Source: Calditrichota bacterium
Lineage (GTDB): Bacteria > Electryoneota > AABM5-125-24 > Hatepunaeales > Hatepunaeaceae
Length of the DNA stretch: 34,408 nt
Direction of reading: 5' to 3'
Assembly: GCA_016867835.1 (NCBI GenBank)
Contig: VGIQ01000017.1
Span: forward strand, 1-34,408
In this document: piece after piece, positions 1 to 8,916 of the stretch
Layout: the number at the start of each line of letters is the position of its first letter
Position numbering within the stretch: the stretch's first letter is position 1
Notes under the pieces: generated by a model
The model's database searches: none
Told to the model about the DNA's origin: nothing
Seen by the model: the letters and a program-made list of their open reading frames with translations, nothing else
Program-made: the position numbers and the translations under genes

Positions 1-1703
1 CCGGCATCGGTGCGTCGCTCGCAGGCGCCCGGACACTCGTCGCAATGAAGCACGTCGGAGTCAACGTCGCGCTCGACCCGCTGATGACCTTCGCCTATAC
101 CGGCGCCGTCGGCGGATTCGTCCTCGTCTCGGCTGACGACCCGGCTATGCACTCCTCCCAAAATGAGCAGGACAACCGCATCCTGGCACGGTTCGCCAAG
201 ATTCCGATGCTGGAGCCGTCCGATTCGGCCGAAGCGCATGATATGGTGCGGTTTGCCTTCGACCTGTCGGAAGAATATCAGACGCCGGTGATGCTGCGGG
301 TGACGACGCGAATTTCCCATGCCAAGGGGATCGTAACCCTCTCGCCGTGGCCCGATTCTAAGGAATCGACCGGCTTCAAGCGCGACATCTCGCGCTTCGT
401 GATGGTGCCGCAATATGCCCGGCCGCGCCATACAGCGGTCGAAGAGAGGCTTACCCTGCTTAAGAACCTCTCCGAGAGGTCGCCGCTCAACTTTGTGGAC
501 TGGCCCGAAGGAGCGCCTGGATCTCCGGGCCGGAGACCGCTGGGCGTCGTAACCGGCGGGATTGCCTTTGCCCATGTCCGGGAGGTTCTTCCCGATGTGC
601 CGGTCTTCAAGATCGGATTCTCCAACCCGCTGCCCATAGAGGCTATCCGGGCGTTTGCGGTTTCATTTGAACGGCTCATCGTAGTCGAGGAACTTGAGCC
701 GTTCTATGAGGAGCAACTTCGCGCTGCCGGGATAGATTGTGAAGGGAAACGGTTCTTTCCGCTCGAGGGCGAGTTGGATCCCGATGTGGTGCGGGAAGGG
801 TTCTTAAAGGCAGTGGGAAGAACAAAGGAGGAGATTGGGGAAAGGAAGGAAGAAATCGGAATCGAAGGGAACGGGCATATCGAGGTGCTGCCGCGACCGC
901 CGGTGCTTTGTGCCGGATGCCCGCACCGGCCGGTCTTCAATGCGCTGAAGAAACTGAAGGCGGACGTTTTCGGCGACATCGGTTGCTACACGCTCGGCGC
1001 CCTCGCACCGCTTAAAGCTCTCCACGCCTGCGTCTGCATGGGGGCGTCGGTCGGCATGGCCGCCGGCGTTGGAGCCGTCGGGGGGTCGAAACGCCCCGTC
1101 GTCGGAGTCATTGGCGACTCGACCTTCCTCCATAGCGGCATCACCGGGCTCCTCGACGCGGTCTATAACAAGGCGCCGCTGACGCTCCTGATACTCGATA
1201 ATCGCATCACCGCAATGACCGGCGGACAACAGCATCCCGGGTCGGGGATAACGCTCCAGGGCACACCGACGATCCAGGTCAACTACGTCGAACTCTGCCG
1301 GGTGCTTGGTGTTCGGCACATCTACGAACTCGACGCCTACGACTATGAGAAGTCGATTGCCGTCATCAAGGAGGCGACGTCGCTTGGAGAGCCGGCGGTG
1401 GTCATCACCAACCGGCCCTGCATGCTTTATCCCGCCAAGCGAAAGTATGAGACCTTCCACGTCCTGACCGACGTCTGCAATGGCTGCGCGGCCTGCATCC
1501 GGATCGGCTGTCCCGCCATCGAGTTGATCGCCGAGACGACCGCCAAAGGTCTGCCCAAAGTGGCGATCAAGACGGCGGACTGCACCGGCTGCTCGCTCTG
1601 CCAGCAGGTTTGCCCGGTCGATGCGATTGTGACCGCGAACGGTGGTCGTCCGGTAGTGTTTGAGGGGGTAGAGGCTTTAGTTTGCAACGGCAACGCGATG
1701 TAG
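1..1703 (+). CDS. iorA: Indolepyruvate ferredoxin oxidoreductase, alpha subunit (5' end missing)
   Basis: The gene is open from base 3 and its true start lies upstream; the first ATG at 45 is internal, because the residues before it (GIGASLAGARTLVA) continue the family's conserved pyrimidine-domain sequence. IorA, with IorB, oxidatively decarboxylates aryl 2-oxoacids such as indolepyruvate to acyl-CoA, passing electrons to ferredoxin in the cytoplasm. Visible parts are the end of the N-terminal TPP-type domain, a middle domain, a C-terminal TPP-binding domain (GDIGCYT near 972, GDST near 1115, then an Asn in LDNRI near 1196), and two ferredoxin-type 4Fe-4S motifs at about 1476-1514 and 1581-1616. 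The expected domain order is intact to the stop. No iorB follows; the next gene is unrelated and has its own ribosome site, so iorB must be upstream or elsewhere. Assignment to this family is secure; the exact 2-oxoacid substrate is not. Confidence 0.93.
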   Translation, partial: GIGASLAGARTLVAMKHVGVNVALDPLMTFAYTGAVGGFVLVSADDPAMHSSQNEQDNRILARFAKIPMLEPSDSAEAHDMVRFAFDLSEEYQTPVMLRVTTRISHAKGIVTLSPWPDSKESTGFKRDISRFVMVPQYARPRHTAVEERLTLLKNLSERSPLNFVDWPEGAPGSPGRRPLGVVTGGIAFAHVREVLPDVPVFKIGFSNPLPIEAIRAFAVSFERLIVVEELEPFYEEQLRAAGIDCEGKRFFPLEGELDPDVVREGFLKAVGRTKEEIGERKEEIGIEGNGHIEVLPRPPVLCAGCPHRPVFNALKKLKADVFGDIGCYTLGALAPLKALHACVCMGASVGMAAGVGAVGGSKRPVVGVIGDSTFLHSGITGLLDAVYNKAPLTLLILDNRITAMTGGQQHPGSGITLQGTPTIQVNYVELCRVLGVRHIYELDAYDYEKSIAVIKEATSLGEPAVVITNRPCMLYPAKRKYETFHVLTDVCNGCAACIRIGCPAIELIAETTAKGLPKVAIKTADCTGCSLCQQVCPVDAIVTANGGRPVVFEGVEALVCNGNAM

Positions 1704-1781
1704 TCTATCTAATAGCATTGCCAACAGAAAGTTAGGGTGCCGCGTAGTTCTTCTTAGGGGGGCAACCCAAAGGAGGAATCT

Positions 1782-2213
1782 ATGCGCAAATATATACCTC
1801 TTGCCGGGCTGGTGCTCACGATCCTGGTGACTGGTTCGTCGGACGCCAAGGACACACCCAAAGCCGAGCCAACATTGTCCGCTTCAGTTCAAGGCGAGAA
1901 CGTCTGCCTCGGATGCGCACTGAAGAAGGACTTTGGAGCGCCTTCTCAATGTGCGGTTTACGGCCATAAGCATGCGCTGAAGGTCGAATCCGTAACAAGA
2001 GCGGATGGCAAGGCAGTCAAAGGCTGGAAAGGCCGAACGCTCCAGTATCTCGAGAATGACCGGAGTAAGACCCTCGTTTCCGGTGAGGCTGGAAATGGCA
2101 GGATGGAAGTCATGGGGACAATTTACACCGGAAGTCAGGTGGTCGCGGTGGAGTCCTTCAAGTCCCTTGGTGAGGGAATGGAGTCGAAGGAACACGAACA
2201 TATAGAGCACTGA
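1782..2213 (+). CDS. Small secreted Cys/His-containing protein of unknown function
   Basis: This 143-residue protein has an N-terminal signal peptide (basic MRK, hydrophobic stretch, likely cut after GSSDA near residue 22), so it should be exported to the periplasm or beyond. An ideal ribosome site, AGGAGG at 1771-1776 with a 5-base spacer, fixes the start. The mature part begins with a conserved-looking block containing VCLGCALKK, a third Cys (SQCAVYG) and a His pair (GHKHALKV), followed by a compact beta-rich segment and a charged tail ending EHEHIEH. The Cys and His positions would suit metal binding or a redox site, but this is inference; no named domain is recognised. The gene looks monocistronic: a strong hairpin terminator begins 34 bases after its stop. 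It could be a copper- or heme-related accessory protein, but nothing in the neighbours proves that. Confidence 0.72.
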   Translation: MRKYIPLAGLVLTILVTGSSDAKDTPKAEPTLSASVQGENVCLGCALKKDFGAPSQCAVYGHKHALKVESVTRADGKAVKGWKGRTLQYLENDRSKTLVSGEAGNGRMEVMGTIYTGSQVVAVESFKSLGEGMESKEHEHIEH

Positions 2214-2246
2214 CCGGCTTCATTATTGACGTCATGTCACATCCAA

Positions 2247-2287
2247 GAGTCCGCCGCTGCAACTCGAGCGGCGGACTCGCCATTTTT
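2247..2287 (+). terminator. Rho-independent terminator after the 143-residue secreted protein
   Basis: A perfect 12-bp stem (GAGTCCGCCGCT at 2247-2258, AGCGGCGGACTC at 2267-2278) encloses an 8-base loop and is followed after four bases by a run of five T (2283-2287). It sits between the secreted-protein gene and the DUF255 gene. A translation start at the TTG at 2226 would place this hairpin inside the next gene, so it argues for a start at 2295 or 2304. Confidence 0.85.
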
Positions 2288-2303
2288 GCCGAAGATGTCG
2301 CCT

Positions 2304-4247
2304 ATGAGTTCCCATTGGATTCGTCTCTATATGAGCGCAGCGTTTGCTGCACTGTCGGTATCAGCATGCTCGCAAATCAAATATCACTCCCAAGAAGCCA
2401 CCATCGCCACCCACCAGAACCGCCTCGCAGCGGCAAAGTCGCCCTATCTGCTCCAGCACTCCGGCAACCCTGTCGCCTGGTATGAGTGGGGTGAAGAGGC
2501 CTTTGCCAAAGCCGTAACCGAGGACAAGCCGATCTTCCTATCGATAGGCTATGCCGCCTGCCATTGGTGCCACGTAATGGAACGCGAGTCGTTCGAGAAT
2601 AAAGGCATCGCGGAGATCCTCAACCGGCATTTCATCGCGGTCAAAGTCGATCGCGAAGAGCGTCCCGACGTCGATGACATCTATATGACCGCGGTTCAGT
2701 TGATGACCGGCAGCGGCGGCTGGCCGCTCTCGGTCTTCCTTACGCCGGACCTTAAGCCTTTTTATAGCGGCACCTACTTCCCGCCGGAGGAGCGCTTGGG
2801 AAGACCCGGCTTCCGGCAGTTGCTCGAGGGCATCGCCCGGGTATGGAAGGAGAGACGGGCCGATGTCGAACGGTCGGGAGTTGAATTGGTGCAGGCGGTA
2901 GCAAATGTCTCAGCGCACCAGAGCCGGTCGGGTGATGTCGCAGCCGGCTTGTTCGATATTGCAGTTCGGGCTGTCGGCGGTGCTTTCGATTCACTGAACG
3001 GCGGTTTCGGCCCGGCTCCCAAGTTTCCTCCTACGGGGCAGATCGAACTCCTGCTGCGCGCGTTCAAGCGCACCTGCAATCGGGACTATCTTACGATGGC
3101 TGAGCGGACGCTTAAGGCGATGGCGTCGGGCGGGATCTTCGACCAGTTAGGGGGCGGCTTTGCACGTTACTCGACCGACGCCGCCTGGCGGGTGCCGCAC
3201 TTTGAAAAGATGCTCTACGATAATGCGCTCCTGACGCTCAACTACCTCGATGCCTTTCTCATTACGGGCGATGAGTTCTACGCTGCCATTGCACGCCGGA
3301 CACTCAATTGGGCGCTCACTGAATTGCGAGATCCAGCCGGGGGCTTTCACTCGTCGCTCGACGCCGATTCGGAAGGGCACGAGGGCCGGTTCTATATTTG
3401 GACCAGGCAGGAGGTCGATGCACTGCTTGGACCGGACGCCGCCGCGCTGATCGGTCTCGTCTATGATGTGAGCGATGAAGGCAACCTTGAGGGTGGGGCG
3501 TCGATCCTACGGATCGCGATGCCGGTGTCGGAGGCTGCGCTTAGGCTCAATCTCGATACAGGAGATGCTGCGCGGAGGGTTGAAGCAGCCCGCTCGAAAC
3601 TGCTCGCGGCGCGAAGCCGGCGGATTCGGCCGGCAACCGATGACAAAGTCCTGACTGACTGGAACGGTCTGATGATCGCGGCGTTGGCGCGGGCCGGCCG
3701 GGCATTAGGCGAAGAGGCCTATCTCACCGCGGCGACGGAGGCTGCCCGGTTTGTCAAAGAGCATTTAGACCAGGAAGGGAGTCTGCTGCACCGCTATCGC
3801 TCCGGCGAAGCGGGGATCGAGGGAATGCTCGAAGACTATGCCTACTTGATCTCTGGGTTGCTTGAACTCTACCGCGCCACCTTCGATGAGGAATGGATAG
3901 TCTGGGCGGAAGACCTGACAGGGAGAATGGTTACGAGATTTGGCGACGCCGACAAGGGGGGCTTCCTCCTCGCTGCCGAACGTCCCGATCTGGCGGTGCG
4001 TCAAAAGGCAGCGCGCGACGGAGCAACGCCCTCGGCGAATGCGCTGGCAGGGCAGGCGCTCCTCGAACTTCATCAACTTACCGGTAGGGAAGAGTACCGC
4101 CAGATCGCCGAAGCGACGGCGAAGGCTTTTGCCGGTTCATTGAGCAGCGATCCGGGCAGCCACAGCCGACTGGCGATCCTCTGCTCAGCGTTGACATCGC
4201 CGGCCATGCAGATAGCCGTTGCCGGTTCGACCGATGATCCGGAGTGA
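2304..4247 (+). CDS. DUF255/YyaL-type thioredoxin-domain protein with lipoprotein signal (main part)
   Basis: The product belongs to the YyaL/SPATA20-like family: an N-terminal thioredoxin-like domain (DUF255) followed by an alpha/alpha-barrel resembling glycosidase-type folds. The family signature is plain: ...[12 protein letters not shown]..., then CHWCHVME (Cys86 and Cys89 counted from 2304), and later [23 protein letters not shown] and [12 protein letters not shown]. The enzymatic role is not established for bacterial members. ATG 2304 (or 2295) is preferred over the longer TTG start because a terminator lies at 2247-2287. With this start the N terminus is a signal peptide ending in a lipobox-like VSAC, implying an exported lipoprotein, which is unusual because most relatives are thought to be cytoplasmic. 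The frame ends at 4247 before the conserved C terminus, which continues in the -1 frame at 4244-4450. Confidence 0.85.
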   Translation: MSSHWIRLYMSAAFAALSVSACSQIKYHSQEATIATHQNRLAAAKSPYLLQHSGNPVAWYEWGEEAFAKAVTEDKPIFLSIGYAACHWCHVMERESFENKGIAEILNRHFIAVKVDREERPDVDDIYMTAVQLMTGSGGWPLSVFLTPDLKPFYSGTYFPPEERLGRPGFRQLLEGIARVWKERRADVERSGVELVQAVANVSAHQSRSGDVAAGLFDIAVRAVGGAFDSLNGGFGPAPKFPPTGQIELLLRAFKRTCNRDYLTMAERTLKAMASGGIFDQLGGGFARYSTDAAWRVPHFEKMLYDNALLTLNYLDAFLITGDEFYAAIARRTLNWALTELRDPAGGFHSSLDADSEGHEGRFYIWTRQEVDALLGPDAAALIGLVYDVSDEGNLEGGASILRIAMPVSEAALRLNLDTGDAARRVEAARSKLLAARSRRIRPATDDKVLTDWNGLMIAALARAGRALGEEAYLTAATEAARFVKEHLDQEGSLLHRYRSGEAGIEGMLEDYAYLISGLLELYRATFDEEWIVWAEDLTGRMVTRFGDADKGGFLLAAERPDLAVRQKAARDGATPSANALAGQALLELHQLTGREEYRQIAEATAKAFAGSLSSDPGSHSRLAILCSALTSPAMQIAVAGSTDDPE

Positions 4248-4450
4248 AAAGGCTGCTGGGCTTGATTAGGAGGCGTTACTTACCCGACGCGGTCGTGACG
4301 TGTGGTGTAGCGGGGACGTGCAAGGTCGCCTTGCTTGGAGGCAAAACGCCGGTGAACGGGCAGGCGGCGGTCTATCTCTGCCGCGACTTCACTTGCCGGG
4401 CGCCGGTTACTTCAATCGAAGCGCTCGAGGAGGAATTGGAGCGGTTTTGA
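4244..4450 (+). CDS. C-terminal segment of the DUF255/YyaL-type protein in a shifted frame
   Basis: These 68 residues are not an independent family. The segment ([11 protein letters not shown], then [24 protein letters not shown] and a short acidic helix) matches how complete YyaL-type proteins end: a basic RRRYLP helix followed by a KTPV..G..AY.CR.F.C..PV motif. The preceding frame stops at TGA 4245-4247 right where this piece is needed, and the two frames overlap as GTGA. One missing base just before the TGA would join them into a single protein of normal family length (about 710 residues). The explanations are a sequencing or assembly indel, a true frameshift mutation, or a split gene whose halves are made by translational coupling from the GTG at 4244. 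The sequence alone does not decide between them. Confidence 0.75.
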   Translation: MKRLLGLIRRRYLPDAVVTCGVAGTCKVALLGGKTPVNGQAAVYLCRDFTCRAPVTSIEALEEELERF

Positions 4451-4564
4451 ATGCAAAAGGCCAATTGACTTTACGATGACTTCTCCCGACGAATCGAAAA
4501 GAGGTATATTGTTACCCTAATCCGGCGGTAAGTGTGCCGTCGGATGTCCCCAACCGGCGGCGGA

Positions 4565-4590
4565 GCGGTCAGATGAGGACATCTGACCGC
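4565..4590. repeat. Perfect 11-bp palindrome, hairpin family A copy 1
   Basis: The arms GCGGTCAGATG and CATCTGACCGC are perfectly complementary around a 4-base loop AGGA. There is no T-run after it, so it is a poor intrinsic terminator. Its GTCAG...CTGAC core resembles the hairpin at 12411-12442, which suggests a dispersed repeat. Confidence 0.7.
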
Positions 4591-4684
4591 ACAAATGGCT
4601 TCCGCCCCAGAGGTGAAAACAGCAAACGCCTATCGCTGGATCAGGGTTGTTAGTTTGTTAAAAGCGATTTGTCGCAAGTATGTG

Positions 4685-4756
4685 TCGGGCGGACGCCCTC
4701 GTCCGTTCGCATATCGACTCGCCATTACCCGCCGGACGAGGGCGTCCGGCGTGCAC
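4685..4756. repeat. REPIN-like paired palindrome, family B copy 1
   Basis: Two modules, CGGACGCCCTCGTCCG (4690-4705) and CGGACGAGGGCGTCCG (4733-4748), are each self-palindromic with a 6-bp stem and 4-base loop, and are exact reverse complements of each other across a 27-base spacer. The same core recurs at 20180-20254. The element ends 16 bases before the trigger factor start. Confidence 0.8.
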
Positions 4757-4772
4757 AAATCTGACTAAGTCA

Positions 4773-6116
4773 TTGAAAATCACCCAGGAGGTCTCCCCTG
4801 CACGGGAGATGACGCTCACTGTCGAAGTGCCGCCGGAGGAGACGGCTCCCCGGTTTGCCGAGGCCATTGAGAAATATCGCCGAACGGCATCGCTGCCCGG
4901 TTTTCGTCCCGGCAAGGCTCCACTCGACATGGTGAAGCGGCGTTACGGGCCGTCGATCATTGCCGACGCAGCCGACGATCTGGCGCGGGAGTTTCTGGAG
5001 CAGGCATTTAAGTCCGAGAAGATCGTGCCCGCCGGTCGGATCAGCCTCGACCTGAAATCCTATGGCGAAGATCGTCCGCTCACGGTAGTGGCGGTCTTCC
5101 CGCTTCCTCCGATAGTGCATCTCGTCCAGCACCGCGGCCTTAAGGTCGTCGTGAGCGAACCGGCCATCACCGAGACCGACATCGACCGGCAGATCGAACT
5201 GTTGCGAATCAAGAACGCCCACCTCCATTCCATCGACGGGCCGGCGCCGACGGAGGCAATCGTCGATGTCCGCTACCGGGAGGTCGATCCCTCCGGACTG
5301 CCGCTCCTGGGGCGACGCGATGAAGAGAAACAGATTGAGTTCGGCACCGACGCGCTCGGCATCGGATCGGACGAACAACTAATCGGCATCAAGACAGGTG
5401 AAGCGCGCACCATCCGGGTGCGGCGGGCGGGCGGAGGTATTGCGCCATCGCCGATGGTATCGCGTATATTGAGCCCTTCCGAAGCGGCAGGCCGAAGCGC
5501 TCCGGAGGACGGGTTCGTTACCCTCCGCGTCGAAGCCGTGGCAGTCGCGGTGCCGCACTTGCCGGAGGTTGACGAAGACCTCGCCCGGCAGGTCGATGAA
5601 CATCTCACCAGCGTCGAAGACCTGCGACATTATGTCCGCTCAATGTTACTTTCCTACGTCGGGCATCATATCCAGCACGAGTTTGAGGATGCAGTGATCG
5701 ACCAGTTGCTCGCCGCCAACCCGATCGACCTGCCGCGCGGCGTCGTCGAGTTCCGACTCGAGGAGATTGCGGAGGAAGCCAACGTCCCGCCGGGTGAGCA
5801 GTCCGCGTTTATCGAACGGCACCTTGAGGAAGCCAATCGCGACTATCGCTGGATGTTGTTGCAGAATGCAGTTGCCGACGCCGAGGGGATTACCGTCAGC
5901 GACGAAGAGGTCGAAGAGGAACTGCGCCGTATTTCCGAACAGACCGGTGAGTCCATCGAGGCGACGGCGCGGCGGTTCGGCGGCGAAGAGGGCCGGTCAA
6001 GGCTGCAGGGACGGATGTTTGAGCATCGCGTCATCTCGACCCTGGCACAACACGCTTCCATAGAGAAGCGGCCGCTTGGCCTCGATGAGTTTATGCGGCA
6101 ACACCGGGATCACTAA
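4773..6116 (+). CDS. tig: Trigger factor, ribosome-associated chaperone
   Basis: Trigger factor binds the ribosomal exit tunnel through L23 and shields nascent chains in the cytoplasm. The open frame extends to 4680, but that part crosses a palindromic repeat. Starting at TTG 4773 puts the ribosome-binding signature GFRPGK at residues 43-48, exactly the E. coli numbering, so this start is strongly favoured (447 residues; E. coli has 432). Domain order is N-terminal ribosome-binding domain (about 1-115), a middle FKBP-like domain (about 150-250), and the helical C-terminal chaperone domain. The FKBP part is degenerate: the usual PGFE-type active-site segment reads GSDEQLIG, and it has an unusual insert near 5440-5510, so prolyl isomerase activity is doubtful. 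It is not followed by clpP-clpX but by a small membrane protein and mnmG-rsmG, with short gaps suggesting cotranscription. Confidence 0.93.
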   Translation: MKITQEVSPAREMTLTVEVPPEETAPRFAEAIEKYRRTASLPGFRPGKAPLDMVKRRYGPSIIADAADDLAREFLEQAFKSEKIVPAGRISLDLKSYGEDRPLTVVAVFPLPPIVHLVQHRGLKVVVSEPAITETDIDRQIELLRIKNAHLHSIDGPAPTEAIVDVRYREVDPSGLPLLGRRDEEKQIEFGTDALGIGSDEQLIGIKTGEARTIRVRRAGGGIAPSPMVSRILSPSEAAGRSAPEDGFVTLRVEAVAVAVPHLPEVDEDLARQVDEHLTSVEDLRHYVRSMLLSYVGHHIQHEFEDAVIDQLLAANPIDLPRGVVEFRLEEIAEEANVPPGEQSAFIERHLEEANRDYRWMLLQNAVADAEGITVSDEEVEEELRRISEQTGESIEATARRFGGEEGRSRLQGRMFEHRVISTLAQHASIEKRPLGLDEFMRQHRDH

Positions 6117-6132
6117 GTCGGACGTTATATAA

Positions 6133-6324
6133 GTGAACACTCCCGACAATACCGAAAGCGCCCACGATCAAGCCGATAAGGCCTCGACCAGGCACCGCAA
6201 ACGACTTCCGAGATGGCTCGCCGGGATGGGCATCGGGACGCTGATCTTCTTTACCATCAAAGGAATCGTTACGACGAGTCTCATAGTTGGCGGAGGGTGG
6301 GCGGTCTTCAAGGGTTGTTTCTGA
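6133..6324 (+). CDS. Tiny single-pass membrane protein of unknown function
   Basis: The 63-residue product starts at a GTG (6133) 16 bases after the trigger factor stop. It has a polar, charged N-terminal half (residues 1-28, ending RHRKRLPRW) and one hydrophobic segment, about residues 29-57, ending WAVFKGCF. The basic patch before the membrane segment predicts the N terminus in the cytoplasm. It sits between trigger factor and mnmG with gaps of 16 and 13 bases, and so is probably in the same transcript. No family is recognised, and no strong ribosome site is visible. Codon use is like its neighbours and the frame stops just before the mnmG start, both in favour of a real gene. It could be a small membrane-tethering factor, but that is a guess. 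Confidence 0.55.
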   Translation: MNTPDNTESAHDQADKASTRHRKRLPRWLAGMGIGTLIFFTIKGIVTTSLIVGGGWAVFKGCF

Positions 6325-6337
6325 AGTCCTGGGAACG

Positions 6338-8176
6338 GTGACCGACTGCGAAGTGATCGTTGTCGGTGGCGGGCACGCCGGGTGTGAAGCGGCTGCTGCG
6401 GCGGCTCGCACCGGAGCCCGGACGCTGCTCGTAACCGGCGATCTGAATGCGCTTGGGCGAATGTCGTGCAACCCGGCTATCGGCGGAATCGCCAAGGGCC
6501 ATCTGGTGCGCGAGATCGATGCCTGCGGAGGAGTAATGCCGGTGGTTACGGACCGGACGGCGATCCAGTTCCGGGTCTTGAACCGGTCGAAGGGTCCGGC
6601 GGTCTGGTCGCCGCGAGCCCAATGCGATCGCTCGCTCTACGCCTCCGAAATGCGTTTAGCGATGGAGTCCTGTCCGGGAATCACCCTGATAGCCAACATG
6701 GTTACCGCGCCTCTCGTCGAAGATGGCCGGGTCCTGGGGGTCGTTTTTGCGGATGGGCGGATAGTCCGGGCCGGAGCCGTCGTTCTGACGTGTGGGACCT
6801 TCCTCAACGGCCTGATGCATACCGGCGAGCGGCGTGAAGCCGGGGGACGGATCGGCGAGGCTCCGGTAACCGGTCTTACGGCAGCCCTGGTCGAACTGGG
6901 CTTCGAAACCGGACGGCTCAAGACTGGAACGCCACCCCGCCTCGACGGCCGCACCATAAACTACGACAGTATAGAAGAGCAGGCCGGTGATGACGAGCCG
7001 CTCTTCTTCCATCATGCCACCCGGTCGCCCCACCTTCCGCAGCGCCCTTGCTGGATCACCCATACGACAACCGCGTCGCACGACGCGCTCCGCTCGGGGC
7101 TCGACCGTTCGCCGCTCTATCGCGGTTGGATCGAAGGCCGGGGACCGCGGTATTGTCCTTCTATCGAAGACAAGATCGTCCGCTTTGCCGACAAGGAGAG
7201 TCACACGATCTTTCTCGAGCCGGAAGGCCTTGAAACGACCGAAATCTACCCCAACGGCTTCTCGACCAGTCTGCCCGAAGATGTCCAACTAAGGGCATTG
7301 CGGCTCATACCGGGGCTTGAGGAAGTTGAAATGACCCGTCCTGGCTACGCCGTCGAGTATGACTTCTTCCCGCCGCATCAACTCTATCCGACGCTGGAGA
7401 CGCGGCACGTCAAAGGCCTCTTCTTCGCAGGACAAATCAACGGAACCTCAGGCTATGAAGAAGCCGCGGCACAAGGTCTTGTCGCGGGAGCCAACGCAGC
7501 GCTCTATGCGATCCGGCGGGACGAACGGCTCACCTTTGGTAGAGAAGAAGCCTACATCGGCGTTCTGATCGACGACCTAATCACCCATTCGACCGACGAG
7601 CCTTACCGAATGTTCACGTCCCGTGCCGAGTTCAGGCTGCACTTGCGACTCGACAATGCGTTCGCCCGGCTTGGTGAAGTGGCGGCGGCGGTCGGTCTTG
7701 TCGGGAGCGAGCGGGTTGCGGCGCATCGGGCCGAAGAGGAGCAACTAATCCGGGCGCTGGAGTTCCTCCGCGACCGCCGGACTACAGTTGGCGGGGAGGC
7801 GATCACCCGCTTCGACTGGTTGAAGCGCCCCGGTGTTGCCTTGGGCGATGTCATTTCTGAGGTGCTAGACGAGTGGCATAGCGAAGTTGGCGATACGCTT
7901 GCGAAGGACGATTTTGTGCGTCGGGTCGAAGCCGAGGTTAAGTATGAGGGGTATTTGAAGCGTCAGGCGCTGCGGGCGAGCGAGTTGATGCGGAGCCGGG
8001 AGCGCGTCATCCCTGAGGCGCTCGACTATGACGCCATCAAGGGGCTATCCTCTGAAGGCAGGGAGAAACTTTTACGCATTCGGCCGGTTGATTTCGGGCA
8101 GGCGGCGAACATCGGCGGAGTAACCCCGGCGGACCTGGCTTTGCTGTTGGTGCACCTGAAGCGGCAGACGGCCTGA
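6338..8176 (+). CDS. mnmG: tRNA uridine-5-carboxymethylaminomethyl modification enzyme MnmG (GidA)
   Basis: MnmG, with the GTPase MnmE, uses FAD and methylene-tetrahydrofolate to modify U34 in the wobble position of several tRNAs. The FAD-binding motif [12 protein letters not shown] is at the N terminus, and both family signatures are present: [12 protein letters not shown] near 7143 and [16 protein letters not shown] near 7432. GTG 6338 gives 612 residues beginning [15 protein letters not shown], which fits the family (E. coli 629); the frame is open further upstream to 6287, but that would overlap the small membrane gene. The C-terminal helical domain used to bind MnmE and tRNA is complete (YEGYLKRQ..., then [20 protein letters not shown]). 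rsmG follows after 107 bases, the classic gidA-gidB pairing, though the parAB genes often found next are absent. Confidence 0.96.
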   Translation: MTDCEVIVVGGGHAGCEAAAAAARTGARTLLVTGDLNALGRMSCNPAIGGIAKGHLVREIDACGGVMPVVTDRTAIQFRVLNRSKGPAVWSPRAQCDRSLYASEMRLAMESCPGITLIANMVTAPLVEDGRVLGVVFADGRIVRAGAVVLTCGTFLNGLMHTGERREAGGRIGEAPVTGLTAALVELGFETGRLKTGTPPRLDGRTINYDSIEEQAGDDEPLFFHHATRSPHLPQRPCWITHTTTASHDALRSGLDRSPLYRGWIEGRGPRYCPSIEDKIVRFADKESHTIFLEPEGLETTEIYPNGFSTSLPEDVQLRALRLIPGLEEVEMTRPGYAVEYDFFPPHQLYPTLETRHVKGLFFAGQINGTSGYEEAAAQGLVAGANAALYAIRRDERLTFGREEAYIGVLIDDLITHSTDEPYRMFTSRAEFRLHLRLDNAFARLGEVAAAVGLVGSERVAAHRAEEEQLIRALEFLRDRRTTVGGEAITRFDWLKRPGVALGDVISEVLDEWHSEVGDTLAKDDFVRRVEAEVKYEGYLKRQALRASELMRSRERVIPEALDYDAIKGLSSEGREKLLRIRPVDFGQAANIGGVTPADLALLLVHLKRQTA

Positions 8177-8283
8177 GGTGATACAGATCACAAGTTTCTA
8201 ACAAGTTCCTCACAGCGCTGTTGACAAGGTGTGAACAAGTGCGGATGCGACTGAGTTACTCTTTGATAATGCGTTAATTAAAG

Positions 8284-8880
8284 ATGGTATTCACAGGCCG
8301 GGACGATGTTGATAACATGCTGAACCGGTATCGGGCGCGACTCTTGGCAGAGAATCTCCGGCAGAACCTCATCTCCCGCAGCGGATCGCCGGAACTGGCA
8401 GACAGATTGATCGCCGGGTCGCTCCTGCCGGTCAGGATCATCCCCGAAATCGTCGCATCGCCTTTGCTTGACATCGGCAGCGGAGGCGGACTGCCCGGGA
8501 TACCGTTAAAGATCGTCCGCCCGAACCTGGAGGTGACGCTCCTCGATGCGAAACGCTCGAAGACGCTGTTTCTGAAACGTGTGGTGCGGGAGTTGGGACT
8601 GGAAGGAGTCGATGTGGTCTGGAACCGTGTCGAGTCGTTTGCTCAGGAGGCCCGGAATAAGGACGCTTTCAGGACGGTTGTTTCCCGTGCCGTTGGCGAT
8701 TGGCCGTCGCTGCTGACAGCGTCTGGCACACTGCTTGCGAATGGTGGACACCTGATCCTGTGGTGCACGCCGGAGATGACGATTCCGGATCACTCCGACG
8801 AGCGGATCGAAATGGCGGGCGTGTTTAGCAGTAAGGAGCCGGTTCGCCTCGCGGTATGGATTAAGCACGGCACCAACTGA
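8284..8880 (+). CDS. rsmG: 16S rRNA (guanine-527-N7) methyltransferase RsmG (GidB)
   Basis: RsmG methylates G527 of 16S rRNA using S-adenosylmethionine; loss of it in other bacteria gives low-level streptomycin resistance. The S-adenosylmethionine-binding motif LLDIGSGGGLPGIPLKI is clear, followed by VTLLDAKRSKTLFLKRVVRELGL and a later FRTVVSRAV motif, all typical of the family. At 198 residues it is near normal length (about 205-240), a little short at the N terminus. The start at ATG 8284 follows AATTAAAG without a strong Shine-Dalgarno. A TTGACA at 8221 and a GATAAT at 8265 lie upstream but are badly spaced relative to each other, so transcription may come from mnmG. Confidence 0.95.
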   Translation: MVFTGRDDVDNMLNRYRARLLAENLRQNLISRSGSPELADRLIAGSLLPVRIIPEIVASPLLDIGSGGGLPGIPLKIVRPNLEVTLLDAKRSKTLFLKRVVRELGLEGVDVVWNRVESFAQEARNKDAFRTVVSRAVGDWPSLLTASGTLLANGGHLILWCTPEMTIPDHSDERIEMAGVFSSKEPVRLAVWIKHGTN

Positions 8881-8916
8881 ACTCTGGCAAGGCCCAGAGA
8901 TGGCAAGTTCGTTGAA

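Larger units (their letters stand above)
4451..4772 (+). other. Gene-free leader region upstream of trigger factor
   Basis: These 322 bases hold no convincing gene. They contain a -10-like TATATTG at 4505-4511 with only a weak -35 (TTCTCC at 4481-4486, 18-base spacer), a single perfect hairpin at 4565-4590 and a paired-hairpin repeat at 4685-4756. If the -10 is real, both hairpins would be in the 5' leader of the trigger factor mRNA. Confidence 0.5.

Noticed and set aside
2226-2303. Longer start (TTG 2226) for the DUF255 protein
   Set aside because: The reading frame would run through a perfect 12-bp terminator hairpin with a T-run at 2247-2287, and the later ATG gives a clean lipoprotein signal peptide.
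4500-4515. TATATTG at 4505 as a complete promoter for tig
   Set aside because: The -10 is good but no TTG lies at the required distance, so it is mentioned only as a possible element.
4680-4772. N-terminal extension of trigger factor from ATG 4680
   Set aside because: It reads through a palindromic repeat; starting at 4773 reproduces the family numbering of the GFRxGK motif.
8221-8270. TTGACA (8221) with GATAAT (8265) as an rsmG promoter
   Set aside because: The spacing is about 38 bases, far from 16-18, so they do not form one promoter.
8177-8283. Origin of replication or DnaA boxes next to mnmG-rsmG
   Set aside because: This pair often lies near oriC, but no TTATCCACA-type cluster was found and parAB/dnaA are absent.
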